NCBI GenBank assembly: GCA_017643645.1
Contig: JAEPNB010000006.1
Location: forward strand, 144,431 to 208,430
Source: Balneola sp.
Lineage (GTDB): Bacteria; Bacteroidota; Rhodothermia; Balneolales; Balneolaceae
Length of the DNA stretch: 64,000 bases
Direction: 5' to 3'
Shown here: in pieces, positions 8,482 to 17,996 of the stretch
Layout of the letters: each line of letters begins with the position of its first letter
Position numbering within the stretch: position 1 is the stretch's first letter
Notes under the pieces: generated by a model
The model's database searches: none
What the model was told of the DNA's origin: nothing
What the model saw: the letters and a program-made list of their open reading frames with translations, nothing else
Position numbers and translations under genes: made by a program

Positions 8482-9771
8482 TTATTCGAAATCTGTCGTT
8501 AGTTTAAATCGTGCGATTCTGTTATTCCCTGTATCTGCTACATATACGATAGTTCTGTAGTAAGCAACTCCACTTGGATTCATAAACTGCTTTGGACCTG
8601 CACCTTCGCCACCAAATGAAACAACTATTTTCTTACTGTCCGCATCAGCTCCTACCGGAGGATTAACTCCTTCCTGTCCGTTAGATTGGAATTGATAAAG
8701 CGAATCTGTTTCAGAATCAACAACAAAAATAAATGCATCATCATCTCCCGAAAATGCGATATCGGTTGGCATTTGAAACTTTCCGGGCTCATATAAAAAC
8801 CCATTTGCCTGAGAAGTATCCTGAGCAAGAAGTGACGAATTTTGTTCAAATATCAGCCCATCAGTCGTTTCCACAGCATTTATCCAAAGCACTCTGAAAT
8901 CAATATTTTGTGACTGAGAAGCCTGAGCAATTAAAAAACTTCGGTCATCAGTCAATCGATCTCTTTGTGGCGGTGTAACAAATGAAGCTATAGAACTTAA
9001 ACGAACAGCACTTCTTAGGGAAGGATTCGTAGGATTCAGCGTCGTGATCTGACGAACATTAGTCATTTTATTTGTAGGAATGCCGTTTTCTTCAATTCTG
9101 GCAAATTCAAGTACTGTGTTATCAGGTGCTGCAATTTGATTGGTGCTATTCTGAGGCCCTCTTCGGGATACGTAAACAGAATTATCAGCTAAAATTGTTA
9201 AGCCTGTAATTTCTACGTTTTCATAATTATTTGATGAGCTTTTGTTAAGCCTTGCATTTTGCGCAGCTGAAGTACTTAAACTGGCATCATCAAAAGGAAA
9301 AATAAGCGTATCAACAAACTGTATATCCCCTGCCCCGTTCATATTCTTGATCTTAAATACAGCCGGAAGGTTGAATGTAGTTGGAGTTCCGTTTTTGTCA
9401 ATAGTGGTGTCAATTCGTGCTGAAACATAAATGTTTAATAACCGGTCCTGAGTTACAGCATTAGCTCCTTGCAACTGTATAGTTCTTCTTGGTGAAAGAT
9501 CAGCTCTGTCCAATAAATGAACGCCTTCATTATCTGTCACATATACAAAGGTATCAAAACCAATATGGACATCATTTGGTGCATCGAAGTCTCCCCAGAA
9601 AGGAAGTACAGGAGCATAGCCATCAACATTTTCAAGACGTGGATCTATTTTCCCTTCATCAAATATTTCCTGATTTGTTGAATCGTTTTTTGATCCGAAA
9701 ATAGAGTCGCAACCCGTTCCGATAACGGCCAGTAATATCACTAAAAAACCTAACCTCTTCATTGCTATCAT
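8482..9771 (-). CDS. NHL-repeat beta-propeller lipoprotein
   Basis: The product is 429 residues with a lipoprotein signal ending LLAVIGTGC. The ATG at 9771 overlaps the preceding stop (ATGA); a second ATG at 9762 (MKRLG) would give a shorter signal, and both are plausible. The mature protein has repeated blade-like segments, for example VYVTDNEGVHLLD, IFVVDSETDSLYQF and a final VYVADTGNNRIARFKL, the classic NHL-repeat signature. NHL propellers bind carbohydrates, peptides or proteins. Its place directly behind the PorV-like and TonB-receptor genes suggests a surface-exposed partner of that uptake system. There is no catalytic motif. Confidence 0.83.
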   Translation of the reverse strand: MIAMKRLGFLVILLAVIGTGCDSIFGSKNDSTNQEIFDEGKIDPRLENVDGYAPVLPFWGDFDAPNDVHIGFDTFVYVTDNEGVHLLDRADLSPRRTIQLQGANAVTQDRLLNIYVSARIDTTIDKNGTPTTFNLPAVFKIKNMNGAGDIQFVDTLIFPFDDASLSTSAAQNARLNKSSSNNYENVEITGLTILADNSVYVSRRGPQNSTNQIAAPDNTVLEFARIEENGIPTNKMTNVRQITTLNPTNPSLRSAVRLSSIASFVTPPQRDRLTDDRSFLIAQASQSQNIDFRVLWINAVETTDGLIFEQNSSLLAQDTSQANGFLYEPGKFQMPTDIAFSGDDDAFIFVVDSETDSLYQFQSNGQEGVNPPVGADADSKKIVVSFGGEGAGPKQFMNPSGVAYYRTIVYVADTGNNRIARFKLTTDFE

Positions 9772-10766
9772 AAACTAAATCCTAACGAAATTCTGTGTAT
9801 TGTTCCTAAACGATCAAAATTAGTAAAGCCGTAATCAGCTTTTAATGTTTTCCCTGAAAAAGGAATTTTAACTCCTGCTCCAAAACTTGGAAGTATTCTT
9901 TCTTCATTACCGAATTCATATCCGGCTCTTAAAAAGAACTGATCCATAAAACTATATTCACCACCAATATTTAATTCTTCTGAATTGTCACTGGGGTTAT
10001 TGATCTGAGCCGTTACTACTACTTTGTTTTGGTCTGTTTCATAAAGATCATATGCAGCAGCAATAATAAAACGTGTTGGTAATGACAATTCGGTTTCAGG
10101 TTCGCGTTTTTCTTCACCTTCCGGAGTTGAGTTTGATACTTCTCCATCAGGTGATGCTTCAAAGCCGAAGTTATTTACACTCACACCAAATCTTAATCCT
10201 GTATCCCCAACATCGTATGAAAAACCAAAATCAATGGCCCCTGTCTGATAGGTTATATCAAAGAAATTCAAATAATAATATCTCAAAGAAATACCATAAC
10301 TAAACAGATCAGTAATCTTATGTGAGCCGGTTAAGCCAACAGACAAATGATGAGTTCTGAAAGTTCGCCCATCGCCAAACGGTTGTGTTTCAGTTGTTAC
10401 TTTCTGATCCCCTGATGTGAAATACTGAACCGAACCCCCAATAGCGAAATCCTTATATTTTTGAATATAGCTGAAATACTGCTGATTGGTTTCAACCAGA
10501 TACGATGTGTGAGAAAGCGTAGCAAAAGAACTTCCTATTTTTGATGCCATAGCCGGATTCCAGTATAAACTTGAACCATCGGTTGCATCAGCCATGTTGG
10601 AATTTCCCATTCCCGCACTTCTTGCGTCTACTGTAATTTTTGTAAACTGAAAACCTTCAGTTCCAGACCGGTCATCTCCGTAAGATGTTTGACCAAATGT
10701 TTGCGTGCCGGAAAACAAAATTAATCCGGCAATAAAAAACGAAATAAGTTTAGAGTAATTTTTCAT
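9768..10766 (-). CDS. PorV/PorQ-family outer membrane beta-barrel protein
   Basis: The product is 332 residues with a signal peptide ending TQTFGQ. The family hallmark is KITVDARSAGMGNSN followed by SSLYWNPA, where sorting or transport accessory barrels of the PorV/PorQ/UPF0164 group start. Many amphipathic strands follow, ending in ISLGFSL for BAM recognition. In type IX secretion, PorV shuttles cargo from the translocon to the attachment complex; related proteins also accompany TonB receptors. The ATG at 10766 overlaps the receptor stop by one base, and a TTG one codon upstream is possible. The gene is embedded between the receptor and the NHL lipoprotein. Confidence 0.88.
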   Translation of the reverse strand: MKNYSKLISFFIAGLILFSGTQTFGQTSYGDDRSGTEGFQFTKITVDARSAGMGNSNMADATDGSSLYWNPAMASKIGSSFATLSHTSYLVETNQQYFSYIQKYKDFAIGGSVQYFTSGDQKVTTETQPFGDGRTFRTHHLSVGLTGSHKITDLFSYGISLRYYYLNFFDITYQTGAIDFGFSYDVGDTGLRFGVSVNNFGFEASPDGEVSNSTPEGEEKREPETELSLPTRFIIAAAYDLYETDQNKVVVTAQINNPSDNSEELNIGGEYSFMDQFFLRAGYEFGNEERILPSFGAGVKIPFSGKTLKADYGFTNFDRLGTIHRISLGFSL

Positions 10767-13720
10767 CAAAAGTTGATTGAAAGGCCAAAGACGATATGTC
10801 TCTGTTGTAAAAAGTTTGCTGGGTTTTCGTATCTGGGCAGCCCGTTGTCGGTAGGATCCAAATATCTTGGATCTCTTACATTATTCGGCACGTCATATGA
10901 ACGGTCATCTCTGAGAGCAATTAACTCTGACTGACTATTCGGATATTGTTTATACCCTTCACCGGTTACAGGATTTATAACTACTGCACTTTTATTATTA
11001 AGGAAGTTTGATATCTCTAAGAAAGTAGAAACTCTGGTTTCCCCTATTGTAAACCATTTTTGAAGATTGAAATCCATGTAAAACCACGCCGGGCCAACTT
11101 CGCTATATCTCTTGGCAGGATCATCTAGCTGTTCGTAAATTGGTCTCCAGTTCTCCTCTCCGCTTATTGGATTTCTTTCTGTTCCAACTCTTTCAAACGG
11201 AGTGTATCGAGCACCACTTCTCCATACTGCAGAAACAAATAGCTGAAAATTATTTAATACAGGACTATCCAGAATTCCATTTTCTCGGGCGTGGGTAAAT
11301 GTCACATTACCTTTGATATCGAATGGTCGATCCCATGCAAGTGGTGTCTCAATATTATTACCTACATTCTGACTTCCTGAAATTCCACTTAAATTATCAT
11401 CATTTGTAGAACTAAGCCCTTCTGCACGACTATAAGTAACTGAAAGCTGGCCTCTTAATAAATCTCTGTATCGTTTTAAATAAGAAACTTCAACCCCACG
11501 GGATCTGGCGTAATCACCGTTAATTCTGAACGCTTTTGTTACCGGTCTTCCATCAACATCATTAACCCTGATACTTTGTGAAGTAACAAAATCATATTTA
11601 TCTCTCCAGAATGCCGAAATATTCAGTGCATCATTCGAAGTGATCTGATTTCTAAGACCAATCTCATAAGAAATATCTACTTCACGATTCAAGTTTGGAT
11701 TTCCCAGATTTGGCAAGTCGGATTGATCCTGAAAAAATGGATCCAGACCGGCATAAACAAAGCTCGGATGAGGAATTCTGGCAGAATGACCATAATTAAA
11801 GAACAGGACCTGATTCTCCCTAACCGGAAATGAAACGTTTATCTTTGGCAGGAATATGAATTTATATCTTAAACCAAGAATCTCTTTACTGTCTTCCTGA
11901 TATTGTTCAGCAACAAAAGTTGGTATGGTTGAAAAGATATTTGGATCGAGAGCTTCTTCCACACGAGTATCTACATACCTGCCTGGTGCCCAGTATTCAA
12001 ATCTACCGCCAATGTTTGCGATCAAACCATTGTAACGAATCTTGTCCGTAATAAAGAGTGCACCTCTTTTCGGTTTTACCCTCCAGGCATCAAAGTTCTC
12101 ACCTACTCTGAAAGTCTCAGAAACAGTGTTGTCATCAATTCTGATGGGAGCTCCAATCCAAGGGCGGGTAATATCAATCCACTGATAATCATTGAATTTT
12201 GACTCAATTCCTATCACCAACTGATTCTGTTGTCCACCAAATAATTTTGTATAACTGGAACGAACTGTAATTTCCTCTGCGAAATGATCATGCCAAAGTG
12301 TTGCAATTCCGCCGTTATTAAAATAACCCGGGCCTGCAAGTATGTAGGTAAAATCATCTGTTCCTTCAAATTCATCTCCCGGAAAAGTCACAATACTTTC
12401 CGGATCAAATTCACCGTCTACAACATCAGGTCTCCAGTCTCTGCCGTTTGCATCGGCTCTGAGTTGTGTAAATAACCTACTTACCTGAACTTCATAAAAG
12501 GAAGAAGTTGATAAAGTCTGCGTCCATTTTAAATACGAAAGATTGGAGTCATGTGTATATGTATTGGCATTGTCCAAAAATCCGTTCGAGAATGCAAATT
12601 GAAACCCCGGTTGAACCTGAGTATCCGCTCCGGTAATTTGAAGCATTCGGGTGTTCTGATTTATAGTAAGCGAACGCTGATAAGCTGCCTGCAATCTCAT
12701 TCCAGGCTTTATATTGTAGGTAAGCTTCATCATTCCATTCCAGCGATTCCCTTGTCTTGGCGACCAAAAATCTGAACCTGCTATTGATGATTGAATTTGA
12801 TCTGCAGATAGTTTTGTATAACCATCTTCAAACGCAACTTGAGCTGTAGCATAAAAAGTGATCTTCCCGGGAATATCTAAACCTAACTTTGGCAGTATCT
12901 TTTCAGCTAAGACTCCGGGTCCGCCAATACTGAACTCATAGATGTCCTGGAAATAATTAGCTTGATGATCCATTACATTGGAACCAAAATTATCTCTTTT
13001 ATGAGAAAAACTTCCTTCGTAGGTATCACCACCATTTCTGGTTTTTACAGAAACAACACCTGAAGTTACATCACCATACTCTGCTCCAACTCCTCCTGTA
13101 ATTACCTCGATATTGCTGAACGAGTTCGCTCCAAGATCTAAGCCAAAACCAGTACCGGCAAGTGGATCCTGAGCAGAAACACCGTCAACTACATATCCTG
13201 TTTCGTATGCGCGTCCACCTTTTATATATAACCCTGTAGGATCTTTTATAACTCCGGATTGTAAAGAAACAGCATCCTCAACTTTTCTTACCGGGGCCGC
13301 TTCAATATCTCTTCTGGAGATTGTAGATGAAGTTGTTGATTTCTCTACGTCAAAAATTGGTCTTTCTCCAATAACAACAATCTCTTCACCTGAAGTAAGA
13401 ACTTTAGACTTCAGTTTATAATCCAGCTCTGTAAATTCACCCGGTTCTACTTTTATCGCGGTCAACAGAACCGTTTCATATCCTATATATGTAATTCTTA
13501 CAGTGTATTCTCCGGGTCGAATATCATCAATTTCATAATCTCCGTCTAATCCCGTTGCTGCTCCAAAACTGGTTCCTGATATCAGAATGTTAACACCAAT
13601 TAGTGTTTCGCCGGTTTCTGCATCTGTAATTACTCCTTTAATCCCACCTGTTTGGGCAAAAACAGCAGAACTTGCTCCGATTAAGAATAAGGCTATAAGT
13701 AAACTTTGTATTCTTTTCAT
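10766..13720 (-). CDS. TonB-dependent receptor with N-terminal carboxypeptidase-regulatory-like domain
   Basis: This 984-residue outer membrane active transporter has a signal peptide ending SSAVFAQ, then a ~80-residue CarboxypepD_reg-like beta-sandwich (GGIKGVITDAETGETLIGVN). A plug domain follows, with GLYIKGGRAYETGYVVDG and IEVITGGVGAEYG, and then a 22-strand-type barrel ending in VFGLSINF with terminal Phe. This layout is the SusC/CarbopepD class of Bacteroidota-like organisms. No SusD partner is seen. Its partners here are a PorV-like barrel and two lipoproteins. The substrate is unknown; peptides or oligosaccharides are usual for the class. It lies five bases after the upstream lipoprotein gene. 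Confidence 0.93.
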   Translation of the reverse strand: MKRIQSLLIALFLIGASSAVFAQTGGIKGVITDAETGETLIGVNILISGTSFGAATGLDGDYEIDDIRPGEYTVRITYIGYETVLLTAIKVEPGEFTELDYKLKSKVLTSGEEIVVIGERPIFDVEKSTTSSTISRRDIEAAPVRKVEDAVSLQSGVIKDPTGLYIKGGRAYETGYVVDGVSAQDPLAGTGFGLDLGANSFSNIEVITGGVGAEYGDVTSGVVSVKTRNGGDTYEGSFSHKRDNFGSNVMDHQANYFQDIYEFSIGGPGVLAEKILPKLGLDIPGKITFYATAQVAFEDGYTKLSADQIQSSIAGSDFWSPRQGNRWNGMMKLTYNIKPGMRLQAAYQRSLTINQNTRMLQITGADTQVQPGFQFAFSNGFLDNANTYTHDSNLSYLKWTQTLSTSSFYEVQVSRLFTQLRADANGRDWRPDVVDGEFDPESIVTFPGDEFEGTDDFTYILAGPGYFNNGGIATLWHDHFAEEITVRSSYTKLFGGQQNQLVIGIESKFNDYQWIDITRPWIGAPIRIDDNTVSETFRVGENFDAWRVKPKRGALFITDKIRYNGLIANIGGRFEYWAPGRYVDTRVEEALDPNIFSTIPTFVAEQYQEDSKEILGLRYKFIFLPKINVSFPVRENQVLFFNYGHSARIPHPSFVYAGLDPFFQDQSDLPNLGNPNLNREVDISYEIGLRNQITSNDALNISAFWRDKYDFVTSQSIRVNDVDGRPVTKAFRINGDYARSRGVEVSYLKRYRDLLRGQLSVTYSRAEGLSSTNDDNLSGISGSQNVGNNIETPLAWDRPFDIKGNVTFTHARENGILDSPVLNNFQLFVSAVWRSGARYTPFERVGTERNPISGEENWRPIYEQLDDPAKRYSEVGPAWFYMDFNLQKWFTIGETRVSTFLEISNFLNNKSAVVINPVTGEGYKQYPNSQSELIALRDDRSYDVPNNVRDPRYLDPTDNGLPRYENPANFLQQRHIVFGLSINF

Positions 13721-13724
13721 AATT

Positions 13725-15233
13725 CTATTGTTTAAAGCCTAAACGTTCTATGACAACTTCCTGAATCATATCACCAATATTGTTATTCCCATTAAGGTTC
13801 GACAAATCAAGACTGAAATAAATAACATTCCCTTCCGTATTCTCTATAGTAACAAATTGGTAGTCATTATAAGCACGAACTCCGCCTGTCGCTGTTCTTC
13901 TTACGAAATTAGCCTGATATAAACTTGTACTCCCGCTTACCCCTTTTACCGGAAATACTCCACTTAAAGCAAAAGAACCGGATTCGACTCTCAAAGTATT
14001 TGTAATTGAGGCGTTTGTTGGAGTGACAAGAGAATCTTCAAGTATCAAAAATTGTCCCGTTTGAATTGAATCTACCGGTAAGAAGTTAAAAACCGGATCC
14101 TCCTCATCAATATTTTTCATTGGAATATTAACAAAGGAACTTCCGCCATTATCAAAAAATTCATCTAAAATCTCTTGTGCGTATGTAATATTTCTATCCA
14201 GGTCGTTAGAAATCCAATAAATATGATCCCATTTAGAGAGTGTTTTGATCAAAGTTGGATCAATTACAGCCGGAAATGCACTGGAAAGCGCTACTTTATC
14301 TTGTGAAACTTCCCCATCATTTATTATCCATATATCCGGTGAAATACCATTTTGCTGTAATAGATTCAAATGAAACTGCTGCCTGTTTGATGAACTTGGC
14401 CCAGAGTAATCATTTAAAAACAGAGTATTTGATGTTTGTTCTTTTATATACCACGACAAAGAATCTAATTCGCTGGCTGAACCTGCAGCATCTACAGCTC
14501 TTACATAAAAGGTATTTCTTGCACCTACATTAACCGGTATCGTTAAATTTTCTCCGTTTACCTGCAGAGTTGAATAGCTTCTTCCCAGAAAGACTTGTGC
14601 ATCGTTGGTTCCTGAAGTTGTATTATCCACTTCAAGAGAGATAAACAGTTGACCATCATCATCTTCTGTAAAAGGGATTTCAGTCCAACCATTAATTGTA
14701 TCGTTTATGGCAATTTCTGTACTTGCAAGATTTAATATTCCATCAGGATCGCTGAAATTCCACCCAAAACTTGAAACTGAAAATAATGTATCAGGTGGTG
14801 ATTGATTAGTATTGATCGATACCTGAGGTGTAGAATTCACTATTGGATAAACCAATGATGCTCCTATCGGATCTGCCAGCCCTTTATCGTCAACAGCTCT
14901 TACCTTAAATAAAACATCATCCGTTTGTTGACCGGAGGTTATTGGGAGAATAAAAATACTATCTGTCTTAGTGGTAAAAGTGAAATTACTTTCTGAAGTA
15001 TCATTGATAGCATATTCAAAACCTGCAACAAATCCGTCGGGATCATTACCGAACCAAGAAATTTGAATTTGGCTGGACAAACGAAAATCACTTCCGCGAT
15101 TTATCCTTTCTACAGTCAAATTTGTTGATGGTGGTTGGTTTTCTGCAAGTTCTCCGCTTATAGTGTCATCACAACCGTTAAAATAAACGGAAGCTAAAAA
15201 TAAAGAGAGAAGTAAAAGTACGTGTGTTTTCAA
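13725..15233 (-). CDS. Large lipoprotein with Ig/fibronectin-like repeats and a GATase-like region
   Basis: The product is about 502 residues. I place the start at TTG 15233, which gives signal MKTHVLLLLSLFLASVYFNGC. A longer frame beginning at 15290 would run through a terminator hairpin and is unlikely. The mature part has two beta-sandwich-like segments (QISWFGNDPDGFVAGFEYAI; FGWNFSDPDGILN). A C-terminal alpha/beta region beginning near TLFLNDYSGP follows and resembles class-I glutamine-amidotransferase-like folds used as binding modules. It is the first gene after the terminator and lies five bases before the TonB receptor, so it is probably the surface partner of the receptor. Confidence 0.78.
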   Translation of the reverse strand: MKTHVLLLLSLFLASVYFNGCDDTISGELAENQPPSTNLTVERINRGSDFRLSSQIQISWFGNDPDGFVAGFEYAINDTSESNFTFTTKTDSIFILPITSGQQTDDVLFKVRAVDDKGLADPIGASLVYPIVNSTPQVSINTNQSPPDTLFSVSSFGWNFSDPDGILNLASTEIAINDTINGWTEIPFTEDDDGQLFISLEVDNTTSGTNDAQVFLGRSYSTLQVNGENLTIPVNVGARNTFYVRAVDAAGSASELDSLSWYIKEQTSNTLFLNDYSGPSSSNRQQFHLNLLQQNGISPDIWIINDGEVSQDKVALSSAFPAVIDPTLIKTLSKWDHIYWISNDLDRNITYAQEILDEFFDNGGSSFVNIPMKNIDEEDPVFNFLPVDSIQTGQFLILEDSLVTPTNASITNTLRVESGSFALSGVFPVKGVSGSTSLYQANFVRRTATGGVRAYNDYQFVTIENTEGNVIYFSLDLSNLNGNNNIGDMIQEVVIERLGFKQ

Positions 15234-15244
15234 GAGATAAATTA

Positions 15245-15283
15245 TTAAAAAAAGAAAGGAGCTACCTAGAATAAGGCAGCTCC
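15245..15283 (-). terminator. Intrinsic terminator between the sorting-domain genes and the receptor operon
   Basis: On the minus strand, arm GGAGCT with an inner AGG/CCT extension pairs across a short loop with AGCTCC. It is followed by a T-rich tract (TTTCTTTTTTT, forward bases 15247-15257). It lies immediately after the 895-residue secreted protein gene, so transcription largely ends here, or is attenuated, before the lipoprotein-receptor genes. Confidence 0.85.
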
Positions 15284-15297
15284 ATTTCAAAATATAC

Positions 15298-17985
15298 TTA
15301 TTTGATCAATAGCATTTTCTTAGTGTTAGTGAATGAACCTGCCTGAATTCTGTAAATATACATTCCACTTGATAGATTACTTGCATCAAATGGTACGATA
15401 TGGAATCCGGAAGTCATTTTCTCGTTGATCAGTGTGTTTACTTTTTGTCCCAGCATGTTATAAATAGTAAGAGTCACATCTGCCGTTTTAGGAAGTGCGA
15501 ACTTAATATTTGTTGTTGGGTTAAAAGGGTTAGGATAGTTTTGCTCTAAAGCAAAAGTGTTAGGTGTTCCTTCTTCAAAATCGTTTGAAGTAAGTAATCC
15601 TCTTTCCAAAGTAACAACTCTGAACATTGCTGAAAAGTCATCAAAAAATGAAGTTCTAACTTGCAGAGTATCAGACCCATCAGATACAAACACTGTCCAT
15701 AAGAAATCACCAGATTGACCTACGTCAAGACCTTGATCAACTAATACTGCATCTACTGCTTCAAAAGTTGGTGAAGAAGCGTTCGCTGAAGCATTTGAAT
15801 TTGACTCAAGCTCTAAAAGAACACTTGTGCTGTCGCTAGTGTACAATGACCACATATAAGTTAGATCATCACCGTCATAGTCATTAGAAGCATTCCATGT
15901 AAACTCAATGGTCTCCGTATCTACTACAACAGTTGCACTATCGGCTGGTCCGGTTAAAGAAAAGTCTAATAATGGTTTAAATGAGTTATTATCATCAGTA
16001 ATTAGATCAGCAGCAGTTCTAGGGTGGAATTTAGGAGCTCCGAAAGAAGCGGCAACAACAGCATAAGCATCCATTGTTTTGCCTTCTCTTACTGACTCAT
16101 TGTAATCTCCTCTTGCCTGAGTATTACCTACAGCAGTTGATCTGATATCTTCATTGAACTGAACGCCATTAGTGGAGTCAGCATCAGTATTCTGCATGGT
16201 ATACTCACCAAAAGAACCTCTTGCTGTAAGCTGAACACCTTCGAACTTAACAACCATTCCTTCATAATTCTCAAGTTCACCTCCGTTTTGCAGAGCCTGA
16301 ACAGTATCAGTACTAATAACAGGAATTACCTGGTCAGTATCGTTTCCTGAAGAATTTACTGTAAACTCAAGATTCACAAGTTGAGTCAGAGTCAAAGAGT
16401 TACTCCTTACTTCTGCTTCAGAAACCTCTGCAGAAGTAACCGTAATAGAATCTCCTTTTACCAAAGCCTGTGTAGCTGAAGTTCTTTCTAAGAAAATACC
16501 ACTCCATGCAGCTGCTGCTTCCTGAAGAATGATTACTCCATCAGAGTTATCAGAAACAATAATTCCCGATATATCAACCGGAAGTGCTCCAGCTCCAACA
16601 AGTGGGCTTGCTCCTGCTTTTCCATCAGCTGTTGTTTGAATCACAGCAATAGAATTGATAGGCTCGTCTTGTACAAAGAAGCCATAGTTTCCTGAGATAG
16701 GATCTCTACCTGTTAACCCGTCACTGTCTGTAGCTTCAAAATAGAAAGATACCGGACTGAAGTTATCGAAAGTAGGTAGTGTAAATTCAAAAGTATTACC
16801 CGCTGAATTTGTCATTGCAGCAGTAACAGTAGTGTCTCCATCAGAATATACAACATTAGCACCTGTAACTGTTGCAGAGCCATTAGCAACAATATCAACG
16901 CTAACAGTAACAGCATCAGAAGAGGTTACTGAAGAATCAGATTGTGCAGCATTACTGAAGCTTGGTGGAAGACCCACAACTTCAACGTCACTTGGCCAGT
17001 TCAAAGTCTCACCATTACAAAGTTCTCCATCAACACATCTCAATGGCTCTCCTGAGCTATCATCAGTTGTCCAAAGCACACCATCTTCAAATGGGCTCAT
17101 GCTCCATGAAATCTGGTTAGAAGGAACGGTTCCATCAGGATCGTCACCTTGTAAATTTAAGAAACCACTTACGTTTACAACTGCACCGGCTACAGGTGGC
17201 TCAAAATTACCGTCAGATCCATCTTCAAGACCCGGTAGTCTTCTGTAATTCCAACCCGGTAAATATCCTAAACCTCTGTCATTTCTGAAACGAAGTGAGA
17301 TATCATACATATAAATTCTCGAGCCATTTTCATTAAGAGCCCAGTCAACTCTGCTACCAACAGAAATATTACTTACAGTTGCACCAGTAATTTTTGCATA
17401 AGAGTTGTTATACTTTTGATAACTTTCAATATCCATCTGGAAAGTACCATCACCATTTGCAGTAACAAGCTCATCCACAGTTACTTCCCACGGATTTAAC
17501 AATTCTGCATATTGCGGAAAGTTTATAGATGTAGTTCCCTGAAGAGAAGCTTCATCAGCTGTCATTTGAACTGTTGAGTTAAAGAATGTCATACGACCTA
17601 CAAAAGTAACAACATCACCTCTCTGGAAGCCTTCCAGTATTTCATAATCACTTTCTACAATTTGTATTGACATCCCCGCTCTGCCTTGTGTTACAGCAGC
17701 AGTATCAGTAATGAAAACATGTATTCTACCAATGTCATCAATTACGCCATCACTGTTTGTATCATTAGGCGTTGCATTACCTGAGGATTTCGGATTTGAA
17801 ACGATTACACCTGTATAGGTTACAGTAACACCATTTAATGGATGTGCTTGTAAAGCATCCTGAGAATACTCCGTAAGCCCTTCGTACGTGTTTAGTTCTT
17901 TCACAGAAACCGTGTCCTGAGCTTGCACAAACGTCGGCAAGGCTACTAACATAGCAACTGCAAAAAATTGTATCAGTTTTTTCAT
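15298..17985 (-). CDS. Secreted multidomain protein with C-terminal (type IX-style) sorting domain
   Basis: The product is 895 residues with a signal peptide ending TFVQAQ. The C-terminal ~80 residues form a classic sorting domain: NYPNPFNPTTNIKF, then VTLTIYNMLGQKV, then SGMYIYRIQAG and a terminal KKMLLIK. Such domains direct export through type IX secretion and surface attachment. The N-terminal half (TYTGVIVSNPK, DIGRIHVFITD) and a second region (VDISGIIVSDNSDGVIILQ) look like paired OB-fold-type modules as found beside secreted nucleases, but no nuclease active site is evident. An Ig-like segment (DSATVVVDTETIEFTWNAS) precedes the sorting domain. It is 11 bp downstream of the 700-residue gene and ends at a terminator. 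Confidence 0.83.
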   Translation of the reverse strand: MKKLIQFFAVAMLVALPTFVQAQDTVSVKELNTYEGLTEYSQDALQAHPLNGVTVTYTGVIVSNPKSSGNATPNDTNSDGVIDDIGRIHVFITDTAAVTQGRAGMSIQIVESDYEILEGFQRGDVVTFVGRMTFFNSTVQMTADEASLQGTTSINFPQYAELLNPWEVTVDELVTANGDGTFQMDIESYQKYNNSYAKITGATVSNISVGSRVDWALNENGSRIYMYDISLRFRNDRGLGYLPGWNYRRLPGLEDGSDGNFEPPVAGAVVNVSGFLNLQGDDPDGTVPSNQISWSMSPFEDGVLWTTDDSSGEPLRCVDGELCNGETLNWPSDVEVVGLPPSFSNAAQSDSSVTSSDAVTVSVDIVANGSATVTGANVVYSDGDTTVTAAMTNSAGNTFEFTLPTFDNFSPVSFYFEATDSDGLTGRDPISGNYGFFVQDEPINSIAVIQTTADGKAGASPLVGAGALPVDISGIIVSDNSDGVIILQEAAAAWSGIFLERTSATQALVKGDSITVTSAEVSEAEVRSNSLTLTQLVNLEFTVNSSGNDTDQVIPVISTDTVQALQNGGELENYEGMVVKFEGVQLTARGSFGEYTMQNTDADSTNGVQFNEDIRSTAVGNTQARGDYNESVREGKTMDAYAVVAASFGAPKFHPRTAADLITDDNNSFKPLLDFSLTGPADSATVVVDTETIEFTWNASNDYDGDDLTYMWSLYTSDSTSVLLELESNSNASANASSPTFEAVDAVLVDQGLDVGQSGDFLWTVFVSDGSDTLQVRTSFFDDFSAMFRVVTLERGLLTSNDFEEGTPNTFALEQNYPNPFNPTTNIKFALPKTADVTLTIYNMLGQKVNTLINEKMTSGFHIVPFDASNLSSGMYIYRIQAGSFTNTKKMLLIK

Positions 17986-17996
17986 AGTAATAAGTA